From: AP-15 sp963846635
GTDB taxonomy: Bacteria > Pseudomonadota > Alphaproteobacteria > ATCC43930 > CGMCC-115725
Length of the DNA: 64,000 bases
Direction of reading: 5' to 3'
Assembly (NCBI GenBank): GCA_963846635.1
Contig: CAWJXM010000054.1
Span: forward strand, 186,001-250,000
The notes under the pieces are model-generated. The model did not search any database. It saw only the letters and a list, made by a program, of their open reading frames with translations, and was not told the origin of the DNA. The position numbers were made by a program, and so were the translations under genes. Each line of letters begins with the position of its first letter. The first letter of the stretch is position 1. Shown piece by piece: positions 1 to 7,386 of this stretch.

Positions 1-73
1 CCAACGAAAGCAAGAAGGCCCCGGCGCCTGACACCGGGGTGGTCTGCATCAACCCGAGAGAGAGGAGCAACCC

Positions 74-1186
74 ATGTACTACACCGACAATTCGCTGCTT
101 CCCGAGAACCAGGACCCGTTGATCATTACGGCGGCACCCTATGGGCCGATCTGGATGCCAGCCGATTACCCCGAGGACATTCCTGTAACTTGGGACGAGC
201 AGGTCCAGAAGGCGGTGGATTGTTACAACGCCGGGGCCACCATGCTCCACATCCATGTGCGTGACCCCAAGACCGGCCACATCTCGAAAAATTTCAAGGA
301 ATACGGCGATCTGGTCGGGCGTCTGCGCCAAGCCGTCCCGAACATGGTCTTGCAGGTCGGCGGATCAATTTCGTTTGCGCCGGAAGGCGACGAGAAGGCG
401 AAATGGCAATCCTACGACACGCGTCACATGCTGACCGAAATCGATCCGAAGCCCGACCAGGTCACGGTCGCCATCGGGTCGACCCAGTACGACATGACGC
501 CGCTGATCACGATGGACGACGTTCAGGGGACCCACGTCGCAAACCCCGAGCAGATATGGGCGTTTTCCCAGATGGTGGTCGATGCCACCTCGGACTTTTA
601 CGTCGAGCACTTGAAGCGCCTGAAAAAGAGCGGCATTCAACCCTACTTCGCCCTCACCCATGTTCACTCACTGGCGATCGTCGAGCGTCTCGTCCGCCAG
701 GGCGTCCACATGGGGCCGGTGAACGGGTTCTTCAGCATGATCGGCGGCGGCGTGACCGGCACCAACCCCTTCGACTGGCTGGAGTTGTTTCGCCGCACGC
801 CGCATGGCTCGGTGTTCACCTATCAAACGATGATGCGGCATAGCTGGCCCCTCGCCGCTGTGTGTATCGCCCTCGGGCAGCACACCCGCGCCGGCATCGA
901 GGAGAACCTCTGGGACACGACCAAGGGGAAGCGCCTGACCTCCGTGCAGATGATCGAAAAGCATGTCCGGATAGCCAACGAACTCGGGCGCAAGATCGCG
1001 ACGGGCGAGGAAGCTCGTCGGATCTTGAAGATCGGGGTGACGTACAACTCGGTCGAGGAGACGCTCATCAACCTCGGCCTGCCGCCCAATCGCCAGACGG
1101 GTCAGACCGGCTTCGTCGGCTACACGACCGACGGAAAGCTCCCGACACCGCGGCCAGCCGCCGGCGCGGACGGACACATTCTCTAA
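74..1186 (+). CDS. BKACE family enzyme (DUF849, beta-keto acid cleavage)
   Basis: The 370-residue protein has the BKACE/3-keto-5-aminohexanoate cleavage fold signature. It contains LHIHVRD with the metal-binding His59-x-His61 pair, followed by QVGGSIS and a late GGG-T-NPFDW stretch. Family members are zinc-dependent TIM barrels that condense a beta-keto acid with acetyl-CoA, giving acetoacetate and a CoA ester. The exact substrate cannot be read here. The start has a good ribosome site (GAGAGAGGAG about 7 bases upstream). The next gene, a CMD-like protein, lies 83 bases downstream in the same direction, so the two may form one catabolic transcript. Length is somewhat above the usual 280-320 residues of the family. 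Confidence 0.85.
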   Translation: MYYTDNSLLPENQDPLIITAAPYGPIWMPADYPEDIPVTWDEQVQKAVDCYNAGATMLHIHVRDPKTGHISKNFKEYGDLVGRLRQAVPNMVLQVGGSISFAPEGDEKAKWQSYDTRHMLTEIDPKPDQVTVAIGSTQYDMTPLITMDDVQGTHVANPEQIWAFSQMVVDATSDFYVEHLKRLKKSGIQPYFALTHVHSLAIVERLVRQGVHMGPVNGFFSMIGGGVTGTNPFDWLELFRRTPHGSVFTYQTMMRHSWPLAAVCIALGQHTRAGIEENLWDTTKGKRLTSVQMIEKHVRIANELGRKIATGEEARRILKIGVTYNSVEETLINLGLPPNRQTGQTGFVGYTTDGKLPTPRPAAGADGHIL

Positions 1187-1269
1187 GAGCGGCGATCGCG
1201 TCCAAGGTCCTGCCTTGGCCCGGGGACGGGCCGGGCGAGGGGTCAGGGCTCAAGTTTTACCGAAAGGAC

Positions 1270-2043
1270 ATGAGGCTCATGCGCACGGAAGATCGTGATC
1301 GAATGTCCGACATCGATCCGTTGAGTGAAACCGGCCCTTGGGACCCGGCATTGGCACAACTGCGCGCGTGGGATCCCGATTGGGCGGACAGCTGCGTCAA
1401 GATGACGACCAACCCATGGAATTCGGGGGTCTTGCCGCGCAAATTTATCGAGTTGGTCGGCATTGGGTTGAACGCCGCCTGCACCAATCTCAACCCCGCT
1501 GGCACGCGCCGCCACATTCGCGCCGCGCTTGCAGCAGGCGCCTCCCGTGAAGAGATTTTGTTCGTTCTCAAGGCCGCCTCCCTTATGGCCATCCATTCCT
1601 GCAGCCTCGGCGCCCCCATTCTCCTCGAGGAAGCGAAGGCGGCCGGAGCGAAGGCGGCGCCGCCGTCGTCCGCAGCCACGCCGGCCTGCGACGCCATGCG
1701 AGCGGTCGGACAATGGAATACCGCATGGGATCCGTTCTTCGAGCTCGATCCGGCGTGGACCGACGAGTTCTTTGCAGCTGCGATCCCCATGTATAAGAGC
1801 GGTGTGATTTCACCCAAGGAGCTCGAGCTCCTCAGCATCGCTTTTGATGCTTCCTACACGCACATGTACGCCCCCGGCACCCGGCGGCACATCAGGGCGG
1901 CGTTGAAGCTGGGCGCTACGATCGAGGAGATCATGGAGGTGCTGAAGCTCTGCGTCGTCCAGGGCGTTCAGGCCTGCAATCTCGGTGTGCCAATTCTGGC
2001 CGGGGAATTCGCCGCCCGTTTGGGCACGGACACGCCTTCGTAG
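1270..2043 (+). CDS. Carboxymuconolactone decarboxylase-like protein, two tandem CMD domains
   Basis: The protein of about 257 residues contains two CMD/AhpD-type repeats. Each has a near-identical helix motif, GTRRHIRAAL, followed by (A/G)AxxEEI. The first repeat covers roughly residues 45-115 and the second roughly 165-245. No CxxC peroxidatic pair is seen, so AhpD-type peroxidase activity is unlikely. Two-domain CMD proteins near BKACE genes are plausible ring-cleavage or side-chain catabolic enzymes; this is inference. The frame is open far upstream, but that part lies over the BKACE gene in another frame and is rejected. ATG codons at 1270, 1279 and 1303 all fit; 1270 was chosen because of the adjacent AAAGGA. 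Confidence 0.75.
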   Translation: MRLMRTEDRDRMSDIDPLSETGPWDPALAQLRAWDPDWADSCVKMTTNPWNSGVLPRKFIELVGIGLNAACTNLNPAGTRRHIRAALAAGASREEILFVLKAASLMAIHSCSLGAPILLEEAKAAGAKAAPPSSAATPACDAMRAVGQWNTAWDPFFELDPAWTDEFFAAAIPMYKSGVISPKELELLSIAFDASYTHMYAPGTRRHIRAALKLGATIEEIMEVLKLCVVQGVQACNLGVPILAGEFAARLGTDTPS

Positions 2044-2234
2044 GATGCCGGCCCAACCTTCCTGCGACCGGCATCGATCGCCGGAAGCAACTGGGCAGCC
2101 GACAAGTACAGCGTCGCGGAGGATTTGCACGATGCAGAGTAAACCTCTACTGCCTGATGATACCTCCCGCATCTCCGGTGCAGGTAAGGCGCATGAAAGC
2201 AAACGCGACTAAGCCATCTGCAAAATGAAAATCT

Positions 2235-2738
2235 TCAGCGACGAGCATCACTTTTCCCAAAATGAGAGCATTGGCGAGAGCAAAGCCGTAGAAATGAACG
2301 GCTACCAGATGTAGAACATCTATTGTGGCGGCTTGTCGAGTTCGAGGCGGATTTCAGGAACTTCCACGCCGGCTCGATGATTTCGCCCGGCTTTGGGTCT
2401 TCGGGGGGTCGACGCAGTGCCGCCGACGGCGGTTCTCCGAATAGTGACCGGTAGGCGCCCGCAAAGCGGCCCAATTCCCAGAAGCCATAATCGGTCGCGA
2501 TCTCGGTCACGGTCGTCTTCTCCGCGTCCGCGCTCCGCAAATCCCGGCGCACCAGGTGCATGCGCCGCAGCCATAGATAGCGTTTCGGGCTCATGCCGAG
2601 ATATTCCTGGCAACAGTCCCGCAGCGTCGTATAGGAAGCGCCAACCGTCGCGCAGAGCTGGGGCATGTAAAGAGGCCTATCGGGGGTGGACGTCAGCACC
2701 TCCTCTAGACGCCGCATGACCTTCGCGCGATGCCGATG
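2235..2738 (-). pseudogene. AraC-family regulator, 3' part (DNA-binding domain), split by IS1595 element
   Basis: This piece encodes the tandem helix-turn-helix DNA-binding half of an AraC/XylS regulator: MPQLCATVGASYTTLRD for the first helix pair, then MSPKRYLWLRRMHLVRRDL and ATDYGFWELGRFAGAYR. Its 5' half lies at 5285-5911 beyond an inserted transposon. If one copy of the 8-bp duplication is removed, the frame runs without error from ...DDVRSV into HRHRAKVM, so the ancestral gene was intact before insertion. The remaining open frame extends into the transposon end and supplies an unrelated Met start. A stand-alone DNA-binding domain could be made from it, but normal ligand control is lost. 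Confidence 0.9.
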
Positions 2739-2746
2739 GACACTGC
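2739..2746. repeat. Left copy of 8-bp target-site duplication of the IS1595 element
   Basis: The sequence GACACTGC is repeated exactly at 5285-5292 on the far side of the element. Removing one copy restores the AraC reading frame. Confidence 0.95.
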
Positions 2747-2811
2747 GGCAATGTTTCACTTGACGTTCCCATCCACAATCGCTAAATTCAGCATGATCAA
2801 GGAGATGGGTC

Positions 2812-3759
2812 ATGCAAAGCCACCTTTCTGCCGCTCATTTTCACAACGAAGAAGCCGCCTACAAGTTCGCCGAGGCGCGGCTGTGGCCGAACGGACCCGT
2901 CTGCCCGCACTGCGGCGCAACCAAGGAACACGTCGGGAGACTGCGGGGGAAGACAAATCGCATCGGGCTCTATAAGTGCTACGCCTGCCGCAAGCCTTTC
3001 ACCGTGAAGATTGGAACCGTCTTCGAGTCGAGCCACGTTCCAATGCGGGTTTGGCTGCAAGCCATCTATCTGTTCTGCTCCTCGAAGAAGGGTATCAGCA
3101 CTCGCCAGCTTCAGCGCACCTTTAACTGCGGTCTGAAAACAGCATGGTTCCTCGGACATCGTGTCCGTGAGGCAATGCGTGATCTCGGCATCGCCGACAC
3201 TGGCCCGCTCGGTGGCGCCAATCAGGTTGTTGAAAGCGATGAGACTTTCATCGGTGGCAAAGCCCGCAATCGGAAAAACTACATTCCACCCAAAGCCCCT
3301 GTGCTGGCTTTGGTCGAGCGCGATGGGCGTGTTCGCAGTTTCCATGTTCCCGATGTCACTGCACAAAGCTTGAAACCGATCATCGTCAAGAATGTGGATA
3401 AGGCCAGCTACCTGATGACCGACGAGAGTCCGGTCTATTGGCCGATTGGCTCGCAGTTCAGTGGGCACGGCACCGTCAACCACAGTGCTGAAGAATATGT
3501 TCGCGCCTATTTCTGGCATACCAACACGGTCGAAGGCTACTTCAGCATCCTCAAGCGCGGGATCTACGGTTGCTACTTCCACGTCAGTCGGGTGCATCTC
3601 CACCGCTACACCGCCGAGTTTGATTTCAGGCACAACAACCGGATCGCGCTCGGCATTGATGATCTGGAGCGAGCCGATCGCGCTCTTGTCGGGGCCAAGG
3701 GCAAGCGCCTTACCTATGCGACGCCTCGTAGCCGAGGGACAAGCGAGCCGCCGTTTTAA
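2812..3759 (+). CDS. IS1595-family transposase
   Basis: The 315-residue protein has the N-terminal zinc-binding region of IS1595 transposases (CPHCGATKEHVGRLRGK, then KCYACRKPF). This is followed by the DDE/N catalytic core: VVESDETFIGGK holds the first Asp, YLMTDESPVY the second, and SAEEYVRAYFWHTNTVEGYF the NTVEG block typical of the ISXO2-like domain. It catalyses cut-and-paste or replicative movement of the surrounding element. The start has AAGGAG seven bases upstream. Length is normal and no defect is seen, so the element may still be active. Confidence 0.93.
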   Translation: MQSHLSAAHFHNEEAAYKFAEARLWPNGPVCPHCGATKEHVGRLRGKTNRIGLYKCYACRKPFTVKIGTVFESSHVPMRVWLQAIYLFCSSKKGISTRQLQRTFNCGLKTAWFLGHRVREAMRDLGIADTGPLGGANQVVESDETFIGGKARNRKNYIPPKAPVLALVERDGRVRSFHVPDVTAQSLKPIIVKNVDKASYLMTDESPVYWPIGSQFSGHGTVNHSAEEYVRAYFWHTNTVEGYFSILKRGIYGCYFHVSRVHLHRYTAEFDFRHNNRIALGIDDLERADRALVGAKGKRLTYATPRSRGTSEPPF

Positions 3760-3789
3760 ATCACGATTACGGCACCGTCCGAAGCACGA

Positions 3790-4191
3790 ATGAGTGAAGA
3801 CGCCAAAGCCGCTTGGCAGGAGCAAAAAGCCGTTTGGCGTAAGCAGTTTGCACAGCTTGGAGTAAACCAAGTTCGCGCACAGCTTCTCGAATGGAGCGGT
3901 TCGCTGCGCGTGGAGGCCAGTAACTGGCTCGCCGAAAAAGATCACAAATCGGCTCGCTTAATGGAAGCCTCTAGAGCCGAGCAACTTGAAATTGCCACCT
4001 CAGCCAAAGATGCTGCTTTTGAAGCTAATAGGTTGGCCGCAGAAGCCAACTCAATAGCGCGGGATGCGGCAGCTTCAGCTGCCTTAAGCGCGCTTGCGGC
4101 ACGTACTAACAACATGATTGCCACGCTTGCGCTGATCGCTGCCGCGATCGCGATCGCAATCTCGATATTGGGTATATTCATAAAGCACTAA
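3790..4191 (+). CDS. Passenger protein of IS1595 element: alanine-rich coiled coil with C-terminal membrane anchor
   Basis: The 133-residue protein begins with a charged, Gln/Trp-containing segment. It continues as an Ala/Glu-rich helix (about residues 45-105) that looks like a coiled coil, and ends with one strong membrane segment (IATLALIAAAIAIAISILGI). It probably exposes the coiled coil to the cytoplasm. It lies 30 bases after the transposase inside the same terminal repeats, so it travels with the element. No family with a known function was recognised. Confidence 0.7.
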   Translation: MSEDAKAAWQEQKAVWRKQFAQLGVNQVRAQLLEWSGSLRVEASNWLAEKDHKSARLMEASRAEQLEIATSAKDAAFEANRLAAEANSIARDAAASAALSALAARTNNMIATLALIAAAIAIAISILGIFIKH

Positions 4192-4211
4192 TCCTGCGAT
4201 ATGCTCCACAC

Positions 4212-4409
4212 ATGCCTCGCAAACCCACGCCGCCACCCGACAACCCAGAGCAGTTCAAGCGGTTCATCGACATGGCGCGCGAGGTCGGGGCGGAGTATCC
4301 CAGCCCCGATTTCGAGCGCGTGTTTCGGAAGGTCGCGGAGCAGTCTAAGGAGAAGCCTCCTAAGCCTTCGGGTCGCCGTTCTCGTCCATCCGGTCGGCGA
4401 GTTTCATGA
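4212..4409 (+). CDS. Small passenger protein of IS1595 element
   Basis: The 65-residue protein starts MPRKPTPPPDNPEQFKRF and continues with an acidic/basic helical stretch and a basic tail. Small proteins with the core DNPEQ-KRFIDMARE-GA are often found beside IS1595-type transposases in alphaproteobacteria (recalled, not searched). Its role is unknown. Its 3' end overlaps the 3' end of the convergent HEPN-like gene by 50 bases. Confidence 0.6.
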   Translation: MPRKPTPPPDNPEQFKRFIDMAREVGAEYPSPDFERVFRKVAEQSKEKPPKPSGRRSRPSGRRVS

Positions 4410-5247
4410 CAAAGCCGCGAACTGCCGCAAAGACATGCTCAGCCTCTTTCTGGGTATATTTATTGGCTGGGTGCATCGTTGCATTGCGCCAGGGATTTTT
4501 GACGGCATCGAGCGAAGCATAGAGATCGTCAAAGATCACACCATCACCCGCCGCGCGGGCCGCAACGGTTGGCCATTTCGCGTTAATACCACCGCGTATT
4601 TGCTGTAAGATCTTGCCCCAACTACGATCCCCCGGGGTTGGATCTGGTATCCCTAGACAGTACGCGACAGCACGTACTGCAATTTCCATCAGCCGCATAA
4701 GGTGAAAGACAGATGCGGTTCCTCGTTCCAGCGCGAGACATTTTGCCGCCTCGTCCAACTCAAACGCACCACCGGACGCGAACTTCGTCTCAAAGGCAGT
4801 TCCGAACAGTGGCATACGGGGCTCGTAAAGTTCCCGCTCCTTGGTTGAGAGAAAAAGACAGGTCATAAGTTCGGAAAGACCACTCATCCTACGACGTAGG
4901 TCATCAACGCCACCCACGATCATTATCGGATCGGTTTCTCTCTCCAAAATCCCCAACAGCCGCTCGCAACCAAGTCGGCAATAGTCAAATTCAAACTCTT
5001 TTAGTTCTTGGATAAGAGGTTTTACATATGCAGCCATCTTTTCTTTTTGGTTGACGCTGAGACCGTTTGGGTAGAGCAGCTCACCCCGTCCCGCATGGAG
5101 CATGATCGTCCATTGTGAAAGAACGTCTTGCGCATTAAGCAACAGGTTCAGCTTCAGTTCGATCATCTCCCACAGGCTCCAAAGCCGGCGGGAATCCCAC
5201 AGTGGATGTGACGCGCCAGCGAGAAGGTCTATCCCATCTCGCATCAT
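4360..5247 (-). CDS. Passenger protein of IS1595 element with HEPN-like RxxxxH motif
   Basis: The mostly helical protein of 295 residues has no membrane segment. Near its C-terminus it contains NPWRNATMHP, an Arg254-x4-His259 pair that fits the catalytic RX4-6H signature of HEPN ribonucleases. The motif sits between helices (LDAVKNPWRNATMH, then EAEHVFAAVRGFVMKLADRM), as in HEPN folds. The gene is transcribed against the transposase and lies wholly inside the terminal repeats if it starts at 5247; Met codons further upstream fall in the repeat itself. It could be a toxin-like or defence-like cargo, but this is inference from one motif. No partner antitoxin gene was identified, although the two small upstream passengers are candidates. 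Confidence 0.65.
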   Translation of the reverse strand: MMRDGIDLLAGASHPLWDSRRLWSLWEMIELKLNLLLNAQDVLSQWTIMLHAGRGELLYPNGLSVNQKEKMAAYVKPLIQELKEFEFDYCRLGCERLLGILERETDPIMIVGGVDDLRRRMSGLSELMTCLFLSTKERELYEPRMPLFGTAFETKFASGGAFELDEAAKCLALERGTASVFHLMRLMEIAVRAVAYCLGIPDPTPGDRSWGKILQQIRGGINAKWPTVAARAAGDGVIFDDLYASLDAVKNPWRNATMHPANKYTQKEAEHVFAAVRGFVMKLADRMDENGDPKA

Positions 5248-5284
5248 ATATCTTGTGGGTGGGGACGGCAAGTGAAACATTGCC

Positions 5285-5911
5285 GACACTGCGCACATCG
5301 TCTAAATGGCCCTGGGTCAGGCACAAGATCATTGCTTCGACCAAAGCCTCCTCGATCGCTCGCGCGACTTCTGGCTTCGCGAGAATGTCGGGAGCGGTCT
5401 TCGCAAGATGGCCCGCCGCTTCGTGCAGCCGCGACAGCCGGGACACAACAGGTGTAGGGGGTTTGGTCCATAGAGGGAATGAAGGTGGCATCAATGGGTG
5501 CCCGATGATGGCCTCGCTAGTGGCGGCGAGATCCTCGGGCGTCAGCGACATGGTAGCCCATCCACAGGCCGCAGAGGATCGAAGGTAGTACGGCCAATCC
5601 AACCCGACCATTGCGATTTGATCTTGCGATGCTTCGATCCCGCTGACCTGCATCTTCGGCTGATAGGGATCGGTCGCGAAGAGGATCACCGACCGCGTCC
5701 CGCTCGGCGTTATTCTCATGATCCGAGGCAGGCTCTCGTCAATGCGATGCATCCACAGGCGATGCAGGTCGATGCGCGTCAATTCCGCGCGGAATTCGCC
5801 GCGCTTTGTAACCACCCCGGCAATCTGCAGGTTTCGGATCCCTGCAAAATACATATCGGGGTCGGTAAATGTGCGGGTCGCGCTGGAAGGCATCCCACCC
5901 CCCGCTGTCAC
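5285..5911 (-). pseudogene. AraC-family regulator, 5' part (ligand-binding domain), split by IS1595 element
   Basis: This piece encodes about 209 residues of an AraC-type N-terminal sensory domain, including LHEAAGHLAKTAPDILAKPEVARAIEEAL in overlapping stretches, the helical linker that normally precedes the DNA-binding domain. It runs up to DDVRSV, where the transposon begins, and the matching DNA-binding half is at 2235-2738. After the junction the frame reads into transposon sequence and stops at 5135. Initiation at 5911 or 5893 is possible; neither has a clear ribosome site. Its original targets are unknown. Confidence 0.88.
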
Positions 5912-6126
5912 AACGACGCTCCCGTTAGAGGCGCAGATGGTGCCCCCCCTTCAACGTTTTATGCAAGGGAAATAGCCCTCGGCGGGGATAAATCAGGCCT
6001 TCTCTGCGTATAGATACCCCTTTGTTGGGGGATAGGCCGGCCGTGCCGCCACTAGGTCGTTGCAGCGGAGCTGGCCGCTCGCTTTGCAAAATTTAAGAAA
6101 AACGCACCGCCAGAATCGCATGGAGA

Positions 6127-7218
6127 TTATGCGGCAGCAACTTGGGTTCTGCTCGCGTCTGCAAGGCACGAGAATGTAGCGAACCACTCGGCCGGGCGAT
6201 TACTGACATGGACCGCAGTCCGGCGACGGCCGCCGGTAACCATCAGTTTCCAGGCGATGCGCGCCATCTTGTTGGCCAGTGCCACGGCGGCCAATTTCGG
6301 CGGCTTGCGTTTGAGGAGCTGGCTAAGCCAAGGCGACGGCCTTCCGCCGCGCTGAGCATGCTGGATCACGGCGGTAGCCCCCACCACCAGCACGCTGCGC
6401 AATCCTCCGTTGCCGGCTCGCGTGATAACACCGAGCCTGACCTTGCCCGCGGTCGAATGATCCTTCGGCGTCAGACCGATCCAAGCCGCGAACTGGCGTC
6501 CTGAGCGGAATAGCTCAGGCTCTGGGGTCTTCATTTTCAGCAGCACCGCGCCAATCGGGCCGACCCCGGGGATCTTGGTGAGCTGTCGGCTGCATTCATC
6601 GGCGCGATGCCAAGCCATGAGCCTGGCATCGATTTTGTCGATTTGTGCCTGCAGTTGCGCATATTCCGCGGCCTGGGCCGCGAACAGCTCCCGAGCCAAG
6701 GCGGGCAGGGTCTCATCAGCCTGGATGCGCTCAAGCAGAGGATCGAGGTGAGCCTTCCCTTTGGCGGCGGTGAGGCCGAACTCGCTCGCATAGCCGCGGA
6801 TGGCATTGCTCAACTGCGTGCGATTGCGGATTAGACGGTCACATACGCCGACCAGCATCAAGGCTGCTTGCTGCTCAGCCGCCTTTACAGGCACGAACCG
6901 CATCGTTGGTCGGCTCATTGCCTCGCACAGCGCTTCGGCGTCCGCCGCATCGTTTTTGCCGCGCTTAAGGTACGGTTTGACGAGCTGCGGCGCGATCAAC
7001 TTCACCGAATGCCCGAACGATTGCAGCAGCCGCGCACAATGGTGACTTGCACCGCAGGCTTCGATCGCGATCACCGTCGGCGCCAGCTTCTCGAGGAATG
7101 CGAATATCTCCTTGCGTCGCAGCTTCTTGCGCAAAACCGGCTGCTCGGCGGTGTTCACTCCATGGAGCTGGAAAATGTGTTTCGACGTATCCATGCCAAT
7201 TCGGCTAATCTGTTCCAT
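6127..7218 (-). CDS. IS110-family transposase (DEDD/Tnp20)
   Basis: The 363-residue protein has the RuvC-like DEDD residues of IS110 transposases: GMDTSKHIFQLHG (Asp10), AIEACGASHH (Glu53) and KNDAADAEAL (Asp90/Asp93). The C-terminal Tnp20 domain has IPGVGPIGA and FAAWIGLTPKDHSTAGK. The start at 7218 follows AGGAGG by six bases; the longer frame upstream is not needed. IS110 elements lack conventional terminal repeats, and the IS110 group encodes a bridge RNA upstream of the transposase, so the span 7219-7386 is where one would be expected. Exact element ends were not determined. Confidence 0.93.
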   Translation of the reverse strand: MEQISRIGMDTSKHIFQLHGVNTAEQPVLRKKLRRKEIFAFLEKLAPTVIAIEACGASHHCARLLQSFGHSVKLIAPQLVKPYLKRGKNDAADAEALCEAMSRPTMRFVPVKAAEQQAALMLVGVCDRLIRNRTQLSNAIRGYASEFGLTAAKGKAHLDPLLERIQADETLPALARELFAAQAAEYAQLQAQIDKIDARLMAWHRADECSRQLTKIPGVGPIGAVLLKMKTPEPELFRSGRQFAAWIGLTPKDHSTAGKVRLGVITRAGNGGLRSVLVVGATAVIQHAQRGGRPSPWLSQLLKRKPPKLAAVALANKMARIAWKLMVTGGRRRTAVHVSNRPAEWFATFSCLADASRTQVAAA

Positions 7219-7386
7219 GGACGGCCTCCTTTGTCTGAGATCTTCAGCGACCTCATTCTGGCACGCTTGATGCCGTCGGGGGTCGTCCACACCAACAGAA
7301 CCCCGACTATGGACTTCGCCGGCAGCGGATCCTATTCACCCGCCGCTGGCCACCGTGTTGCTACAACGTAAGCTGGAGCAAATCTC

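Larger units (their letters stand above)
2747..5284 (+). mobile_element. IS1595-family transposon with passenger genes (2538 bp)
   Basis: The element is bounded by 32-bp terminal inverted repeats (2747-2778 and 5253-5284) that start GGCAATGTTTCACTTG and differ at three positions. It is flanked by the exact 8-bp duplication GACACTGC (2739-2746 and 5285-5292). An 8-bp duplication is typical of IS1595. It carries a transposase and three further genes, one in the opposite direction. The AraC gene resumes in frame on both sides, which proves insertion. Confidence 0.95.

Noticed and set aside
403..843. Long plus-strand frame inside the BKACE gene
   Set aside because: It is a shadow frame with Arg/His-rich composition and no ribosome site.
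862..1269. Upstream extension of the CMD-like frame
   Set aside because: It lies over the BKACE gene in another frame and is Arg-rich; real homology begins after 1270.
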